Assembly: GCA_038503065.1 (NCBI GenBank)
Contig: JBCAMK010000021.1
Coordinates: 1,364,001-1,428,000, forward strand
Direction: 5' to 3'
DNA from: Paragyromitra xinjiangensis
Lineage: Eukaryota > Ascomycota > Pezizomycetes > Pezizales > Discinaceae
DNA length: 64,000 bases
A model generated the notes under the pieces. That model was not told the DNA's origin. It did not search any database and saw only the letters and a program-made list of their open reading frames with translations. A program made the translations under genes and the position numbers. Below are positions 1-10,397 of this stretch, piece by piece. The first letter of the stretch is position 1. The number at the start of each line of letters is the position of its first letter.

Positions 1-36
1 AATCTTGGTGTTAGAACTCCAATCCTCTGAGTGTTT

Positions 37-1060
37 TCAGTTTTTACCAAAATCCTGGTTGTAGTAGGGGTTTCGGCGCTGCTGAGCTTCTGGGCTATGG
101 CGCCCCAAGACGCGTCTCAACAGCGACCTGTCCCTGGATCCCTCCCTGGATCCCTTTGTGGGGTGCTGGTACGTACGCGTGCTTGGAATAGGTACATCGA
201 TATGCCGCAAAAGAAACCCCAATGCCCCATTCTTGGCTTCATCTTTAGGAAATCTCAAGTTATTTGCGCGAGTATACTCACTGAGCTCTTCTTCAGTTTT
301 AAAAAATCTGATAAACGCTTTCGTTCGCGCGTGATGGACCAAATCATATATGTTGACGTGCACATCGCTAAGCCTCTAGAGATTCTGGGTCAGAAAAACT
401 ATCTCCTGGTGCTACTGCGGAGTTTGGGAATTTACCCCGGTAATAACTACTCACCTCCTTACACTCGGGGATCGTTTTCGGAAGAGGTTGGAAGTCAACA
501 CCTAGTACTTTACACAAGCACTCCCAGGTTTGCAAATTGTTCTCATTAGCCCCGAAGTGGGAACTAAACTCCTCGTCGAACGCGCTAAAGAACTTGTGTT
601 GAATCATCTTGGTCAAACGCGTAAACTCGAACTTCGATGGCTCTCGGGGATTGTAGCTAAAGTCCTTAAAACTTCGGAAAAAAAGGTCCAACTCGCTGTT
701 GAACTCCTTTTCAAATGCTTTCTCGAAGAGGGTTTTTGCTTTTTTGCCCTCTGAACCAGAAGCCTTCCACTTTAGGGAGACTTTCAATCGTTCAAACTCT
801 TGCTTTGGAGAGGCTCCACTGTTGTAATCGAACCCAGAATACCCATTGACAAAAAAAGTGTGGACTGGAGAGCCTGTCTCTGCTACGAGAGCCTCGAGAA
901 ACTGCCTACGAATCTTTTTGAGCCTGGGATCAGACTTAAGCAATCTTTGGCTTTGCTGCAGACGGGCAAACTCTAGTTCGGCCATACGGTTGGGATTGTA
1001 GGTGAATCCAGGGAAAGTACGGAAAAAGTCTGCAAGCCGCTTGACGGGTTGCTTCGACAT
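37..1060 (-). CDS. FxYNP/EFxRL-repeat fungal protein, paralog 1
   Basis: Uncharacterised ascomycete family; no biochemical role is known to me. The model has two exons: 1060-455 and 375-37, joined by a 79-base intron (donor GTGAGT after ...ECKE, acceptor CTCTAG), phase 0, giving about 314 residues. Exon 1 holds three repeats in which an F-x-Y-N segment is followed by E-F-x-R-L (FTYNP, FDYNS, FSYNP), then the block SHFGANENNLQTWECLCKVL. Exon 2 opens with RLSDVHVNIYDLV and ends its conserved part with ALGFLLRHI. Some 50 further basic, Ser/Arg-rich residues follow that the two neighbours lack, so the true end could lie nearer the LLRHI block. This is the most diverged of three tandem copies: repeat 2 has YNSGAS where the others have YDSRAS. 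Coding assignment is firm; function is unknown. Confidence 0.8.
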
Positions 1061-2003
1061 ATGGAACGATTTTTGATACAGAGGTGGTGAAAGTAAATGA
1101 AAATTATCGTCTTCTGGGGTCCAAATGAGGGGAGGAGGGGAATAGAGGTCGCCAAGAGGTGGTGAGACAGGAGAGGGGAGTCAATGTGTCATCGCCTCTG
1201 CATCGCAGGTATGCGTAGTACACAAGCCAATAAGTACATGGACTATTGATTGACCCAACCTGTAGCACTACTAGTTTGGATTCACAACCCAATAACACAG
1301 CTTAATATGAAATTTCTGCTCGTTGACGCAGCCCAGCCTACCCATAGGGACTCGAGAACAAGCATTCAATTATAGAGAATGAGGGATGCTCCCAACCGAC
1401 CCCGCTACTGATTTTATTATAAGATTTAAAGCATAGATTTTGAAAACTCGGTTACAACGAATCGGCTTAAACTAAAACTGCACGATATAATAGTGCCCCA
1501 GTTGGTGCAAGCAACTTGAGGGTCAGTTACAGCCAGTAAATAAGCAACACGCTCAACATAAACCCTATCTCCTAACCAGTCAGATACCTCCTGTGGTCTT
1601 AGTCCAGGCCAATTCGTTATAACTAACTTCTTACAGTGTTGGTAGAGACGAGCAATCATTCTAACTAGAGCACTATATGTTATGGGTGTCTACTAAAGCA
1701 GCTATCTCCGACTATAATATATACATAGTAGATAGTACTGTGACAAGAGCACATGCACCAGATCCTATAACCTTACACCCCAGATACCAGCTTTATCCCA
1801 AAGGTACGAGGTGGGTACTCTAGGTAAAGAGGGTGCCCTTTCGAGAGTCTTTCTGTACATCCGTGGGGGGGATTCTGCGATCGATGAGACTAGTAGAAGG
1901 AAGATATGGCATATCAAAAGAAAGATGGGAATCGAGATGATCTAAAGCTGCTACTAGAATTAAAACAAAGGCTTCTAGTCCTCCCAGATACAAGAATCGA
2001 TCT
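1061..2003. other. Intergenic gap between paralogs 1 and 2
   Basis: Upstream sequence of paralog 1 and downstream sequence of paralog 2. Short open frames on both strands have no family features, and no RNA gene or clear repeat was seen. Confidence 0.5.
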
Positions 2004-2918
2004 TCACGGTCTCCCACCTCGACGCCCTCTACGCCGATCAATAAACCGTAAGAGAAATTTCAATACTCCGGCTTTGGCCACTTCTTTAGGAAATCTCAAA
2101 TCGTTTTCGATAGTATATTCTCTAAGCTCTTCTTCAGTATCAAAAAAGTCGAATGGTGCTCCCGTTCGCACGTGATGGATCAAGTCGAATATATTGACGA
2201 ATATATTTTCAAGTTTCTAGAAATTCAATCTTAGCTAACCGATCACACTCCTCAAAGTTCTCGCCACTGGATTATGGAAATTTGTCCTAGAAATGCTTAC
2301 CCGTTTACACTGAGTTACAGATGGTGGAATTGGCTCGAGATCAACGCCCAACGCTCTACACAGGGACTCCCAAGATTCTATATCATCTTCATCCGTACCA
2401 AAGTGTGATTCGAACTCATTAACAAAGGCCGTAAAAAAATCGTCACGAGCCTCCTCATAGACATCGCCATTTCTATCCCAACCCTTCGTCAAACGTCTGA
2501 GTTCCGCCTTAGGTTCGTTTCGAGGGTTGTAGTCGAAGTTCGGGAAAGTTTTAAAAAAATTATCCAAGTCGCTGTTGAACTCTTGATCGAATGCTTCCTC
2601 AAAGAAAGACCTCGCGCGCTTATATGGTCTTTTAGTTTCTTTCCACCCCCGAACCATCGCTAGCCGTTGGAATTCTAGTTTTGGAGAAGCTCGACTATCG
2701 TAATTGAAGGTTGGATGTTTTTCGACAAAATAGGCGTGTACGGGAGATTTTGTTTCCCTAACGAGGGCTACAAGGAACTCCCTGCGTACCCTTTTGCCCG
2801 CTTTGCCAGTGTCGCTCCACCCTCTTGCATCCCGTAGACGAATAAACTCGAGTTCTGGTTGATTCCTAGGGTTGTAGGTAAACCTGTCGTCGTTATATCT
2901 CGCGAAAAAGTCATTCAT
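2004..2918 (-). CDS. FxYNP/EFxRL-repeat fungal protein, paralog 2
   Basis: Same uncharacterised family as its neighbours. Exon 1 is 2918-2301 and exon 2 is 2216-2004. The 84-base intron has donor GTAAGC after ...TQCKR and acceptor TTCTAG, phase 0, and the product is about 276 residues. The N-terminus is MNDFFARYNDDRFTYNP. Three repeats carry FTYNP, FNYDS and FDYNP, each followed by a Leu/Glu-Phe-x-Arg-Leu type segment, then ESHFGTDEDDIESWESLCRALGVD. Exon 2 reads KLENIFVNIFDLIHH and ends with LKFLLRFIDRR and an Arg/Gly-rich tail. The TEEELREYT and LRFPKE blocks in exon 2 match paralog 1 closely. The exon 1 frame stays open through the donor, so an automated caller could miss exon 2 and end the protein early at 2235. 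Confidence 0.85.
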
Positions 2919-3171
2919 GTTGCTGGACTAATGATTTTCGTATACAGAAGTCGTGGTTTGGTGTAAGAGTACCAAGAGCAAACCGGAACGAAAGAATAGG
3001 AGAAAGTCCTGAGTTATAAAAGCAACTAACAAAGACACATGGCTTTTGCTGCAGGCAGACCGCCCATCGGAGATCTACCACGTAACTGTCTCGGTTCCTG
3101 CAGTCGAGCTTTCTGGTAGCTACAAGAGTGCTATGATTCTTTCTTTCGTGCCTGAGTTATTTTAAGTAACA

Positions 3172-3225
3172 GTGGGTGGCCTGAGCTAGGTTGGTTTAGC
3201 TACAGTTTTTGCCAAGACTATACGA
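3172..3225. repeat. Dispersed short repeat (GGGTGGCCTGA ... GCCAAGRCTATAC)
   Basis: GTGGGTGGCCTGAGCTA followed by a GTTTTTGCCAAGACTATAC-like end. The left part recurs at about 5369-5387 (GGGTGGCCTGAACTACC) and the right part at about 5636-5660 (GTTTTCGCCAAGGCTATAC). The piece CTAGCTAGGTTGGTTTA recurs near 60203. This looks like an internally deleted copy of a longer element whose ends lie at about 5369 and 5660. It was matched by eye only. Confidence 0.4.
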
Positions 3226-3507
3226 GTGAGAAGTGATGCTTGAATTCCTGCCACCGTAGGAACTTAGTTATCCCTTACGCTGGTAATGCTGCCAACTTCC
3301 GTGGGGCTAAATAACGACCAGAATTTGGGGCTGTGCGATGATTAATGTTGTTGGGTTCTTAGAACTACAATATGAATTTCTGAGAAATACATAGGTACAT
3401 GTAGTCCTAGGAACTAGGCGACCTGCCCCAGATAAGCGACCCCCTTCCGCTCCAAAACCTCGGATATATGTTAGCAACATCGGAGTACTAGCGTAAGAGA
3501 TAGTATT

Positions 3508-3649
3508 CTATCCCACAATCCGGTAAAGCTAACCCCCCCTAGTAGGGGCCAATGTTTACTTACTCTTCATCGGCCATTTTTCGATCAACTACACGTTGGG
3601 CCACCGCCACTTAGGGGGGGTCAGCATTTCCTACCGGATTGTGGGATAG
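3508..3649. mobile_element. MITE-like element with 34-38 base terminal inverted repeats
   Basis: The left end (3508-3541) starts CTATCCCACAATCCGGTA. The right end (3612-3649) is its reverse complement: the first 18 bases are perfect and the inner part ends in the same seven-C/seven-G run. Total length is 142 bases with no coding capacity. No clear target-site duplication was seen. A right-end fragment lies at 54308-54342, so this is a dispersed family. The class of the autonomous parent is unknown. Confidence 0.7.
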
Positions 3650-3821
3650 CCCGACTAACTAGGTAGGATACAGGGTTTTGTGCTTATTTACTAATTTTAG
3701 CTGACCTTCAAGTCGATGGTATTGGTTGGGACACTTATTCTATTATGCAGTCTTAGTCTGAGTCAATTTTTTATGACTAAGTTTTTACTCTAAAAAGAAC
3801 TAATTATCAATGTAATTACAC

Positions 3822-4766
3822 TTATTCCTCTTCTTGTACTTGCGGTTTCTTCCCGATTCTGCGCAACAAAAATCTCAATTGGTTTCCCTGAGCAAGGTGT
3901 ATTGGGTAGATTAACTCGATCCCCTTTGGGTTTGCTCCCCAGGAATAGACGGTAAGAGCCTCGAGATCGGGAAAGTATATTATAGGGACCTTCTCTTGCA
4001 CATGATCCAGCAGGTTATATATGTTTATGTGGAACGGTTCAAGCCTCTTTAGAGCTTTGGGTCAGCGAAATCACTTGGCAGGTGAGTATGAAGTCATATG
4101 TTTCTTGGGTTCGCTTACAAGCTTACAATCTTCGACGGTTGCCGGAACTGGATCAACTCCCAGAAGGTCACATAGGAACGCCCAGTTGTGCAAATCCCCT
4201 GAAATACCAAAGAAATAACTAAACACCCCGACAAAGGCGTCGTAGAATCCCTCACGAGCTACCCGGTATTCCTCCTTCAAGGCTTGTTGACGCGGACTAC
4301 TCCCGTACCTCCTTTTCGTCCATCCCTTGAGCTTCCTCAGACGTTCGAACTCCGCCTTCGGCTCGTTCCGGGGATTGTAGTCGAAGCTCGGGTAGCCCTT
4401 GAAATACTCATCTAGATCGCTGTCAAACTCATCATCGAACGCTTCTTTGAAGAGACGTTTCGCACGCTTGTATGGACGGCTTGTCGTTGTCCACTTTCGG
4501 AATTCGCGCAATCGTTGGAATTCAAGCCTCGGAGAGGCTCTGCTGTCGTAATCGAAGTCTGGGTAATGAACGACAAAAAAAGCATGCACAGGGCCCTTGG
4601 TTTCTTCAACAAGTGCCTCAAGGAACTCTCTGCGTACTCTCTTGTACACTTGAGAGTCCCGATCCCATCCCTGCACGTTCTGTAGACGACCGAACTCAAT
4701 CTCTGGTTGGATTTTGGGATTGTAGGTGAATCTGTCGCTAGAATATCCCGCAAAGAAGACGTTCAT
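3822..4766 (-). CDS. FxYNP/EFxRL-repeat fungal protein, paralog 3
   Basis: Third tandem member. Exon 1 is 4766-4119 and exon 2 is 4046-3822. The 72-base intron (donor GTAAGC after ...EDCKL, acceptor TCTAAAG) is phase 0, giving about 290 residues. The start MNVFFAGYSSDRFTYNP was chosen because it aligns with paralog 2. The open frame runs upstream to about 5117, but that extension has no counterpart in the paralogs and overlaps an inverted repeat, so it is treated as leader. Repeats FTYNP, FDYDS and FDYNP are each followed by E-F-x-R-L, then the block DLHNWAFLCDLLGVD. Exon 2 (RLEPFHINIYNLLDH ... LRFLLRRIGKK) is more diverged than in the paralogs and has lost the TEEELREYT block. It ends in EEE. 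Confidence 0.82.
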
Positions 4767-4935
4767 CTTGTTGCCTTTCACACACTGTAGTGGAAAGAGA
4801 GAATCGTAGCATAAAAATGAAATGGAGGCATGCCTCTTTTCTACATTGTCTCTTGTCCACATAAACAAATCATTCATCAAGAGTGGTCCACGTAGCTTAA
4901 CGATGACGACCATGTGCTTCCAGAACGGTGCTGTG

Positions 4936-5356
4936 CTCGTGATTGAATGACGTTTCCGAACTGGCCTGGGTCCGCATGAAGGTGCATACCAGTAGAGTAG
5001 CAGATGATAGTAGTAAGCAGCGAAATTCAACCAGTTGAGGGAGCATAAATTAACTCCGGACTGCAGTGAAAAGCGTGTCAACAGAATTCCAGTCAACAGA
5101 ATCGCCAATTCAACCATAGCACTACATTATCATAGTAAGAGATAATCCACTAGAGAATAGTGGTGCAAAGCAGTCCTTTGCACAAATTTCCCACATTTTA
5201 GGATCCAACTTCCTTGAATATGAGTTATTTTTCAAGGTGTCACGGTTGCCATGTATTTCGAGGATTTAATCTCACTCCAAGTACTATTTCCTCTACTCTA
5301 CTGGTATGCGTCTTCATGCGGACCCGGCCAGTTCGGAAACGTCATTCAATCACGAG
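4936..5356. repeat. 65-base inverted repeat flanking the 5' region of paralog 3
   Basis: Bases 4936-5000 (CTCGTGATTGAATGACGTTT...) reappear as reverse complement at 5293-5356, with only a few mismatches and one indel over about 65 bases. The spacer is about 292 bases and carries no recognised gene. The two arms could extrude a long hairpin or mark an old foldback insertion. Confidence 0.7.
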
Positions 5357-5403
5357 TATTCATAAAAAATGGGTGGCCTGAACTACCGCATATTCTAAGT
5401 AAA

Positions 5404-5600
5404 TTCGCTATCTCCGAAAAAAAAACATAGGAGGGAAGCGAGGGCCGGGTAGATCGATGAATTTATTGGTCATTTTGGCTGTCACTTTGGCCACATCTGT
5501 GAAGTAACATGTAGCTATTCAAGTAAACACCAATTGCAACTCCAAGAATTGTAGAGCCGCCTTCGCTTACGCTTGCTGCAGAGATTTCGGAGATAGCGAA
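5404..5600. mobile_element. MITE-like element with perfect 16-base terminal inverted repeats
   Basis: TTCGCTATCTCCGAAA at 5404-5419 is the perfect reverse complement of 5585-5600. The 197-base unit is non-coding. It sits inside a possible larger repeat (about 5369-5660) whose ends resemble 3172-3225. No target duplication could be identified. Confidence 0.55.
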
Positions 5601-8600
5601 GTTTTCTAGTATATACGGTACTGTTAGATTAGCCTAGTTTTCGCCAAGGCTATACAGCTAGTCGTTAGACCACCCCGACACTTACTAATTAAGTCTTCTA
5701 ACAAATTATCGATTTATACAATGCTGGCGCCACGAAAGAAATTTTATGGCTAAGTAACATTATAACTAAATGTTCTACCAACATCTAATACATAGAAACT
5801 TTAATAAAAATGCACGTAAGGGCTTCTCTCCTCTTCGACTTTGGATATATATGCGTGTGGTGACATTTATACAGCACTCATAACCAAACCATTACTCCTG
5901 TGATTTCGAATTGATTGTGAAATTATGAGCAGACAACTTCATTGCCATAACTGGAGTGCTAGTGTTTATACGAGGAAATTGGCACCTAGAAGCTCAAATA
6001 GCTAACACAAGATCGATTTCTGTGTAATGCCAAGGCATAGGCTGCTACACAGTATTTATATTTATTACACAAAAGCGGGCTGTAATTGTGTGGTTCACAC
6101 GGCGGAGGAGCTGTTTACATATTGCATTTGTGTCTTTTATACATGCATATGCTGCATGTACTCGTGCTACCAGAATTAGTATGAGTCATGTGGGAAATTT
6201 GACCAATCAAAAACGAACTCCCTTCTTGTTAGTCAGCCCGTAGTTAACATTAATTCTGCAGCTAACAAAAGCACAATATTAATAATGCGATTTCCAGAAT
6301 TGTCCGAACTCCTTGTATCCATCTACCTTAACTCCGGGAACGGATTCATCAGGCCGAAAAGGGTTCCCCGCGGCCAAGTGCCATCTATTCTCTATCCGAC
6401 ACCCACCTAGGTTTCACATCACCCAACCGCCCAAGATAAAGAAACCCATTGCTTTGTACGAAAGTAATCATAGTGCGTATTGTTGAAAGGAGCAAATGAA
6501 TCAATATCATGTGATCGGAAAGAATGTTTCCCCGACGGGCGAATAGTACGGGTGGAATCGGGATAACCATTGAAGGTGCCTAATATGTGCGAATGGCTAT
6601 CATAAAGAGAATGGGAATGAGAAACAAAGGAATAAATAGGGGCTATAACTATAATAATTGAGAACCCTCCGCCATCTCAACCACCGGCCATAACTCCGGA
6701 TTCTAGAGTTTATTTCAGTCCCCTTCGGAAAGGAGCAATCTTCAGCACCGGAAACCTGTAGGAAAGGATGACGCTTTTATTTAGTGTCTAATGAGTCGGC
6801 GGAGTCGAGTTTTTTTAGCAGGTGTGATCTCAATTTTCCAAAGGTTGATCAACCCCATAAGTGATTGAACCGACTGATCGAGCCTGAACCGAGCCAGAAT
6901 AATCAAATAAACAATGAAGGCTGAGCACTGGGATAATAATGGACTATGCTTACGGAGGCTTGCCATACAAAATATCAAAGTCCAGGCCTACTACGTGACT
7001 AATGACAGGAAATTTTTAGGCTAACCGAGACACCTCGAGCATAGTTGGGTAGGTCACAATATCGAAATTTAGACGTGAGGTGTTAAAAATGAGAACCTAG
7101 AGGGGTAGGGAAACTGATTGCATTAATTGATGATTAAGTATAAGAGGTGAAGTTGAAAAGACAAGCTATATATAACATAAGCACGCAGCTAATAACGAAC
7201 TAGACTAGTCTTCCGAAGCATATTACAACATAAGACTTAAGCTTAAGTTAAACAACACTGACGGATGCGAGCGGTCGAGACCGTTCATGCTCCGGATCCA
7301 CGAAGGGGCCCAGACAATAATTACAAAGCTGATTGAACGTAAAGATACTCCACGATATTGAGATTGAATAAAATTTGTACGACCTTTATTCCATCAGGTA
7401 GGAAGTCTCAGAAACCATTACATATGCATCAACGGAAGAAGCAATATCACTGAAAAAAACCTCTAATCTCCCCGAATTAGCCCCAACACGAAGGGAGCAA
7501 CATCGATGACCTGTCAATACGATGATTTCGGGGTAATGCCCATTCACGTACATATATTCTAATATGCGCTCGTGCTAAGTGCACTACAAGCAATGTCTAA
7601 CCTTTTCCCTATCCGTAGTCGCGCTCAAGTCCAATTGGTGGAAACCCGATATTCTATTTTAGGGATAACCTAACAATAACTTCCTCGCTCTGTACACCAG
7701 AGGGCATGATGGGGTTTTTTTTCCTAGAATGGGATTTAGTCGATCTAAATTGAGTGGAACTCTTCATCCTTAATGGTCGTTACTTAGACTTGGCAGGATC
7801 TGCATTCGTACTAGTAAGATGACAGTGAAGAGGGTTCAAACATAAATAGAAACAGCCAAAAGTCGGTATTCACGATCCTTAGAATACATTCTCGGCACAG
7901 TCTTTATCAACATCGATTTAGAACCAAAGTGGCAAGTTCAGCTCGGGTGGCAACAAAACGTATAGGTAAAGCGATATATATTAGACGCAGTACGCGCGAC
8001 ATTAGGCGCTTAAGGTAAGGCTGACAGCGGCTTGGCATGTCAAACGCTGGTCAGCCTTATCAATTTGAGCCGCATCTAAGCCGCCTCCACGTGCCTTCGC
8101 GCACAGCCTGGGACATGGCCCCGTTGGGTCATCGCTGATGCCTAGTGCAGCTACGCTCAACGGCTAGGATTGGGTCACAGATTTTGGGAATTTTATTGCT
8201 TTGAAATGAAACAGGATACAGCACCACCACGAAAGAAGAAAAACAATAGTTCTGTCTTGTCTCGAGCCTCAGGACTGGCTAGCTACCTTGCTGCGTAAAA
8301 CAACGATACATGTAGAAGACGGTAAAAATAGAAACCAAACCAACATGGTTCGCCCAAAAAAATCCTATACATTTCCTCCCATTCCTTCTGCCCTCGACTC
8401 CTTTCGCACGGGCACCGTCCCCTTTCCTCCCTTCCCCCACCACCACCCCTCCCCCGCCCACTGCGAAATACGTGTTCTCATCGTTCTCTAGGCGAGATTA
8501 CCGGCACTGTCGACCGAGGAGTGCAGAACTATAAGCTCGATGCATTCGGAGCGCATTGGCCATGAGTGAAACGTCGTATGTACGATTGTCCGTGGTGCTA

Positions 8601-8709
8601 AAGACCTCGATCGATATTCGGTCTTGAAAACAGGTAACTTAATGAAAGTTTGGTGGAATCTTAAGAACCCTGTACATTAAGGTAAGTGTCTGAGCTTGGT
8701 AAGCGCAAG
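5601..8709. other. AT-rich gene-poor region
   Basis: About 3.1 kb with only short open frames lacking family motifs. No RNA gene was recognised. One strong hairpin at 8016-8059 is listed separately. Confidence 0.45.
8016..8059. repeat. Short perfect-stem hairpin
   Basis: TAAGGCTGA-CAGCG is followed, after a roughly 15-base loop, by CGCTGGTCAGCCTTA: an inverted repeat of about 14 pairs with one bulged base. It has no following T-run or known gene and may be a small element remnant. Confidence 0.4.
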
Positions 8710-8838
8710 TTAAGAAGAGCATACATAGTAGTTGTAAAACATTCCTGATGGAGCATCTGGGATGTCTGGAGTTGGAAGACGAGGTGGTTGAGGCCTTGGT
8801 GGGGGAGAGGGAGAAGATGAAGCACCGGCTGGAGGCAT
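8710..8838 (-). CDS. Possible 42-residue proline-rich microprotein
   Basis: Reads MPPAGASSSPSPPPRPQPP, then LPTPDIPDAPSGMFYNYYVCSS, then stop. I do not recognise the family. Support for a real gene is contextual. A TATA box (CATATAAAAGA, reverse strand of 9011-9021) lies about 175 bases upstream of the ATG. A pyrimidine-rich leader (CTTTCTTTTCTTC) follows it, and the composition (Pro/Ser-rich head, aromatic YNYY tail) is non-random. The codons TAT|GTATGC near the end form a possible donor, so the C-terminus might be spliced to a later exon that I could not place. The gene stands alone in an otherwise AT-rich gap. Confidence 0.4.
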   Translation of the reverse strand: MPPAGASSSPSPPPRPQPPRLPTPDIPDAPSGMFYNYYVCSS

Positions 8839-10397
8839 TTGAAATAGTAGTTAGGGGTTTTTTTTAAAGTTGAGGTAACTTGGGATGATTGCTTCTTGAC
8901 ACTGGATAGCGTGGTTCGGATAAAAAAGAATTGATAGTTCTTGATATTCGGGTTTGTAGGTGGCAGATTGTTGTGAAGAAAAGAAAGCGGAATTGAAGGG
9001 CAGCGATGGATCTTTTATATGTTTCGTACCGATTCCGCAGCGATATATGTCTGGCTTTGCCCTAGGCTGGTGAGGCGCGGTGGGGGAGACTGTTCAGGCT
9101 CGTCCCACATTGAAGCCAAGCCTCGGGGATCCTCGAACATGCTTGGGATCCTCGTACAGGGGGCATACGGATTTCCTACTCGTCATCTTACATGCTTAAG
9201 GTATGCCCAAGCAGTTTTTGGACTTCTCGGTGCGCACAACGGACAGCAGTGACTTCGCACCTTTGTTTAAATACCCCATATTGTTTCGATTAAGCGAGTT
9301 TCTTTCCAGTGATATGCAGCTGCCTGAGAACCTGTTTATACACACTTGACGGGTGACGGGTGACTCTTTCGCTCGATGAATCTCTGCAGAGTTATGTGCT
9401 GAATAATACTAGCACTGAAGAAGATGCACAATGTGTAAATACGAATATTTCCAGAGGCTCACAGATATTACCGAATAAATCACACGAGAGCCTGTTCAGT
9501 CGGAGCACCGTCCGGTGATGATTTGTGGCTGGTCGTTGCTTAGCCAGCGCCTCATCGGTCACCTAGAATGGCACTGTACGTGGTGTAACTCTCACTCTCG
9601 CTTCAGCCCTAGGCCAACGCTGCGATCACCAGCGAAACGTTGTACCTGCAGCAACTGCATCTAATCAAGATTGATTCTGATGAGTGTGACAGATTTTCAA
9701 GCCCCCACAGGCTCCTGAATACCGGTTTTCTCAGGGGGCCTAATAAGATAGGCCAATCAGTTTCTCCGCCCCGTCCTTGGGCTCGCTCTCGGACGAATGA
9801 TGGCACATGCTAACTGGTCCTTGCGGCCGAGATTTTCCGCAGTTTAAATCATCTGGACTCCCCCCCTCGGGTGACTCACAATCATGCAGGAAATACATTG
9901 CGCACCTTAAGTATGGTACTGAATTCCTGAGAACCACCTACGTGTCGTCATAAACTTGAAATAAAACCCTCAAAAATAAAGGTGAGCCCCTTTTGTATAA
10001 TAAGTGCAATAACGCCAAACCCGCCCGCCCGCCCGCCAATAAATCCAGCGTAATAAAATAAAAAAAGAATAAATCCATCATAAGAAAATCTAGCAAACGA
10101 CCTTTACACATTATCTCTCTGTCTATATATTATTACACAATTATACCGGCCTACCTGCGTACCGGCGCACCAACTGACAATGTCTCAGGAAGAAACATCA
10201 CGTATACCCGTAGCCAACCCTTATATATTCATTACCAAAAGTGCAGTTTACGCCTGAAATGTCTATTTCTCTTCAGTCTTTAATTCGCTTAAGTGTCATA
10301 ACCGGGTGCGTATGTTCTACGCTCTATTTCCTTCTGCAAGGAGTTTATTCTTATACGGTTTCTTCGCCGGGTATCCATCATCTGATTCCATAATGTC
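8839..10397. other. Intergenic gap
   Basis: Contains the TATA box and leader of the 8.7 kb microgene and a short (CCCG)n run at about 10021-10037 within A/T-rich sequence. No other gene was recognised. Confidence 0.45.
9011..9021 (-). promoter_or_regulatory. TATA box upstream of the 8.7 kb microgene
   Basis: CATATAAAAGA on the minus strand, followed at the expected distance by a pyrimidine-rich start region (CCTTCAATTCCGCTTTC). This is a core-promoter match by pattern only. Confidence 0.4.

Larger units (their letters stand above)
2919..3821. other. Intergenic gap with small repeats
   Basis: Separates paralogs 2 and 3. It holds the 142-base inverted-repeat element at 3508-3649 and a short repeat at 3172-3225, both described separately. 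No coding potential was recognised in the rest. Confidence 0.5.

Noticed and set aside
4767..5117. In-frame N-terminal extension of paralog 3 (hydrophobic start, 117 residues)
   Set aside because: Absent from both paralogs, overlaps one arm of an inverted repeat, and a good ATG aligned with paralog 2 lies at 4766.
8288..8491. 67-residue plus-strand frame rich in Pro and His
   Set aside because: It is the translation of a C-rich low-complexity run. No start context or promoter was seen.
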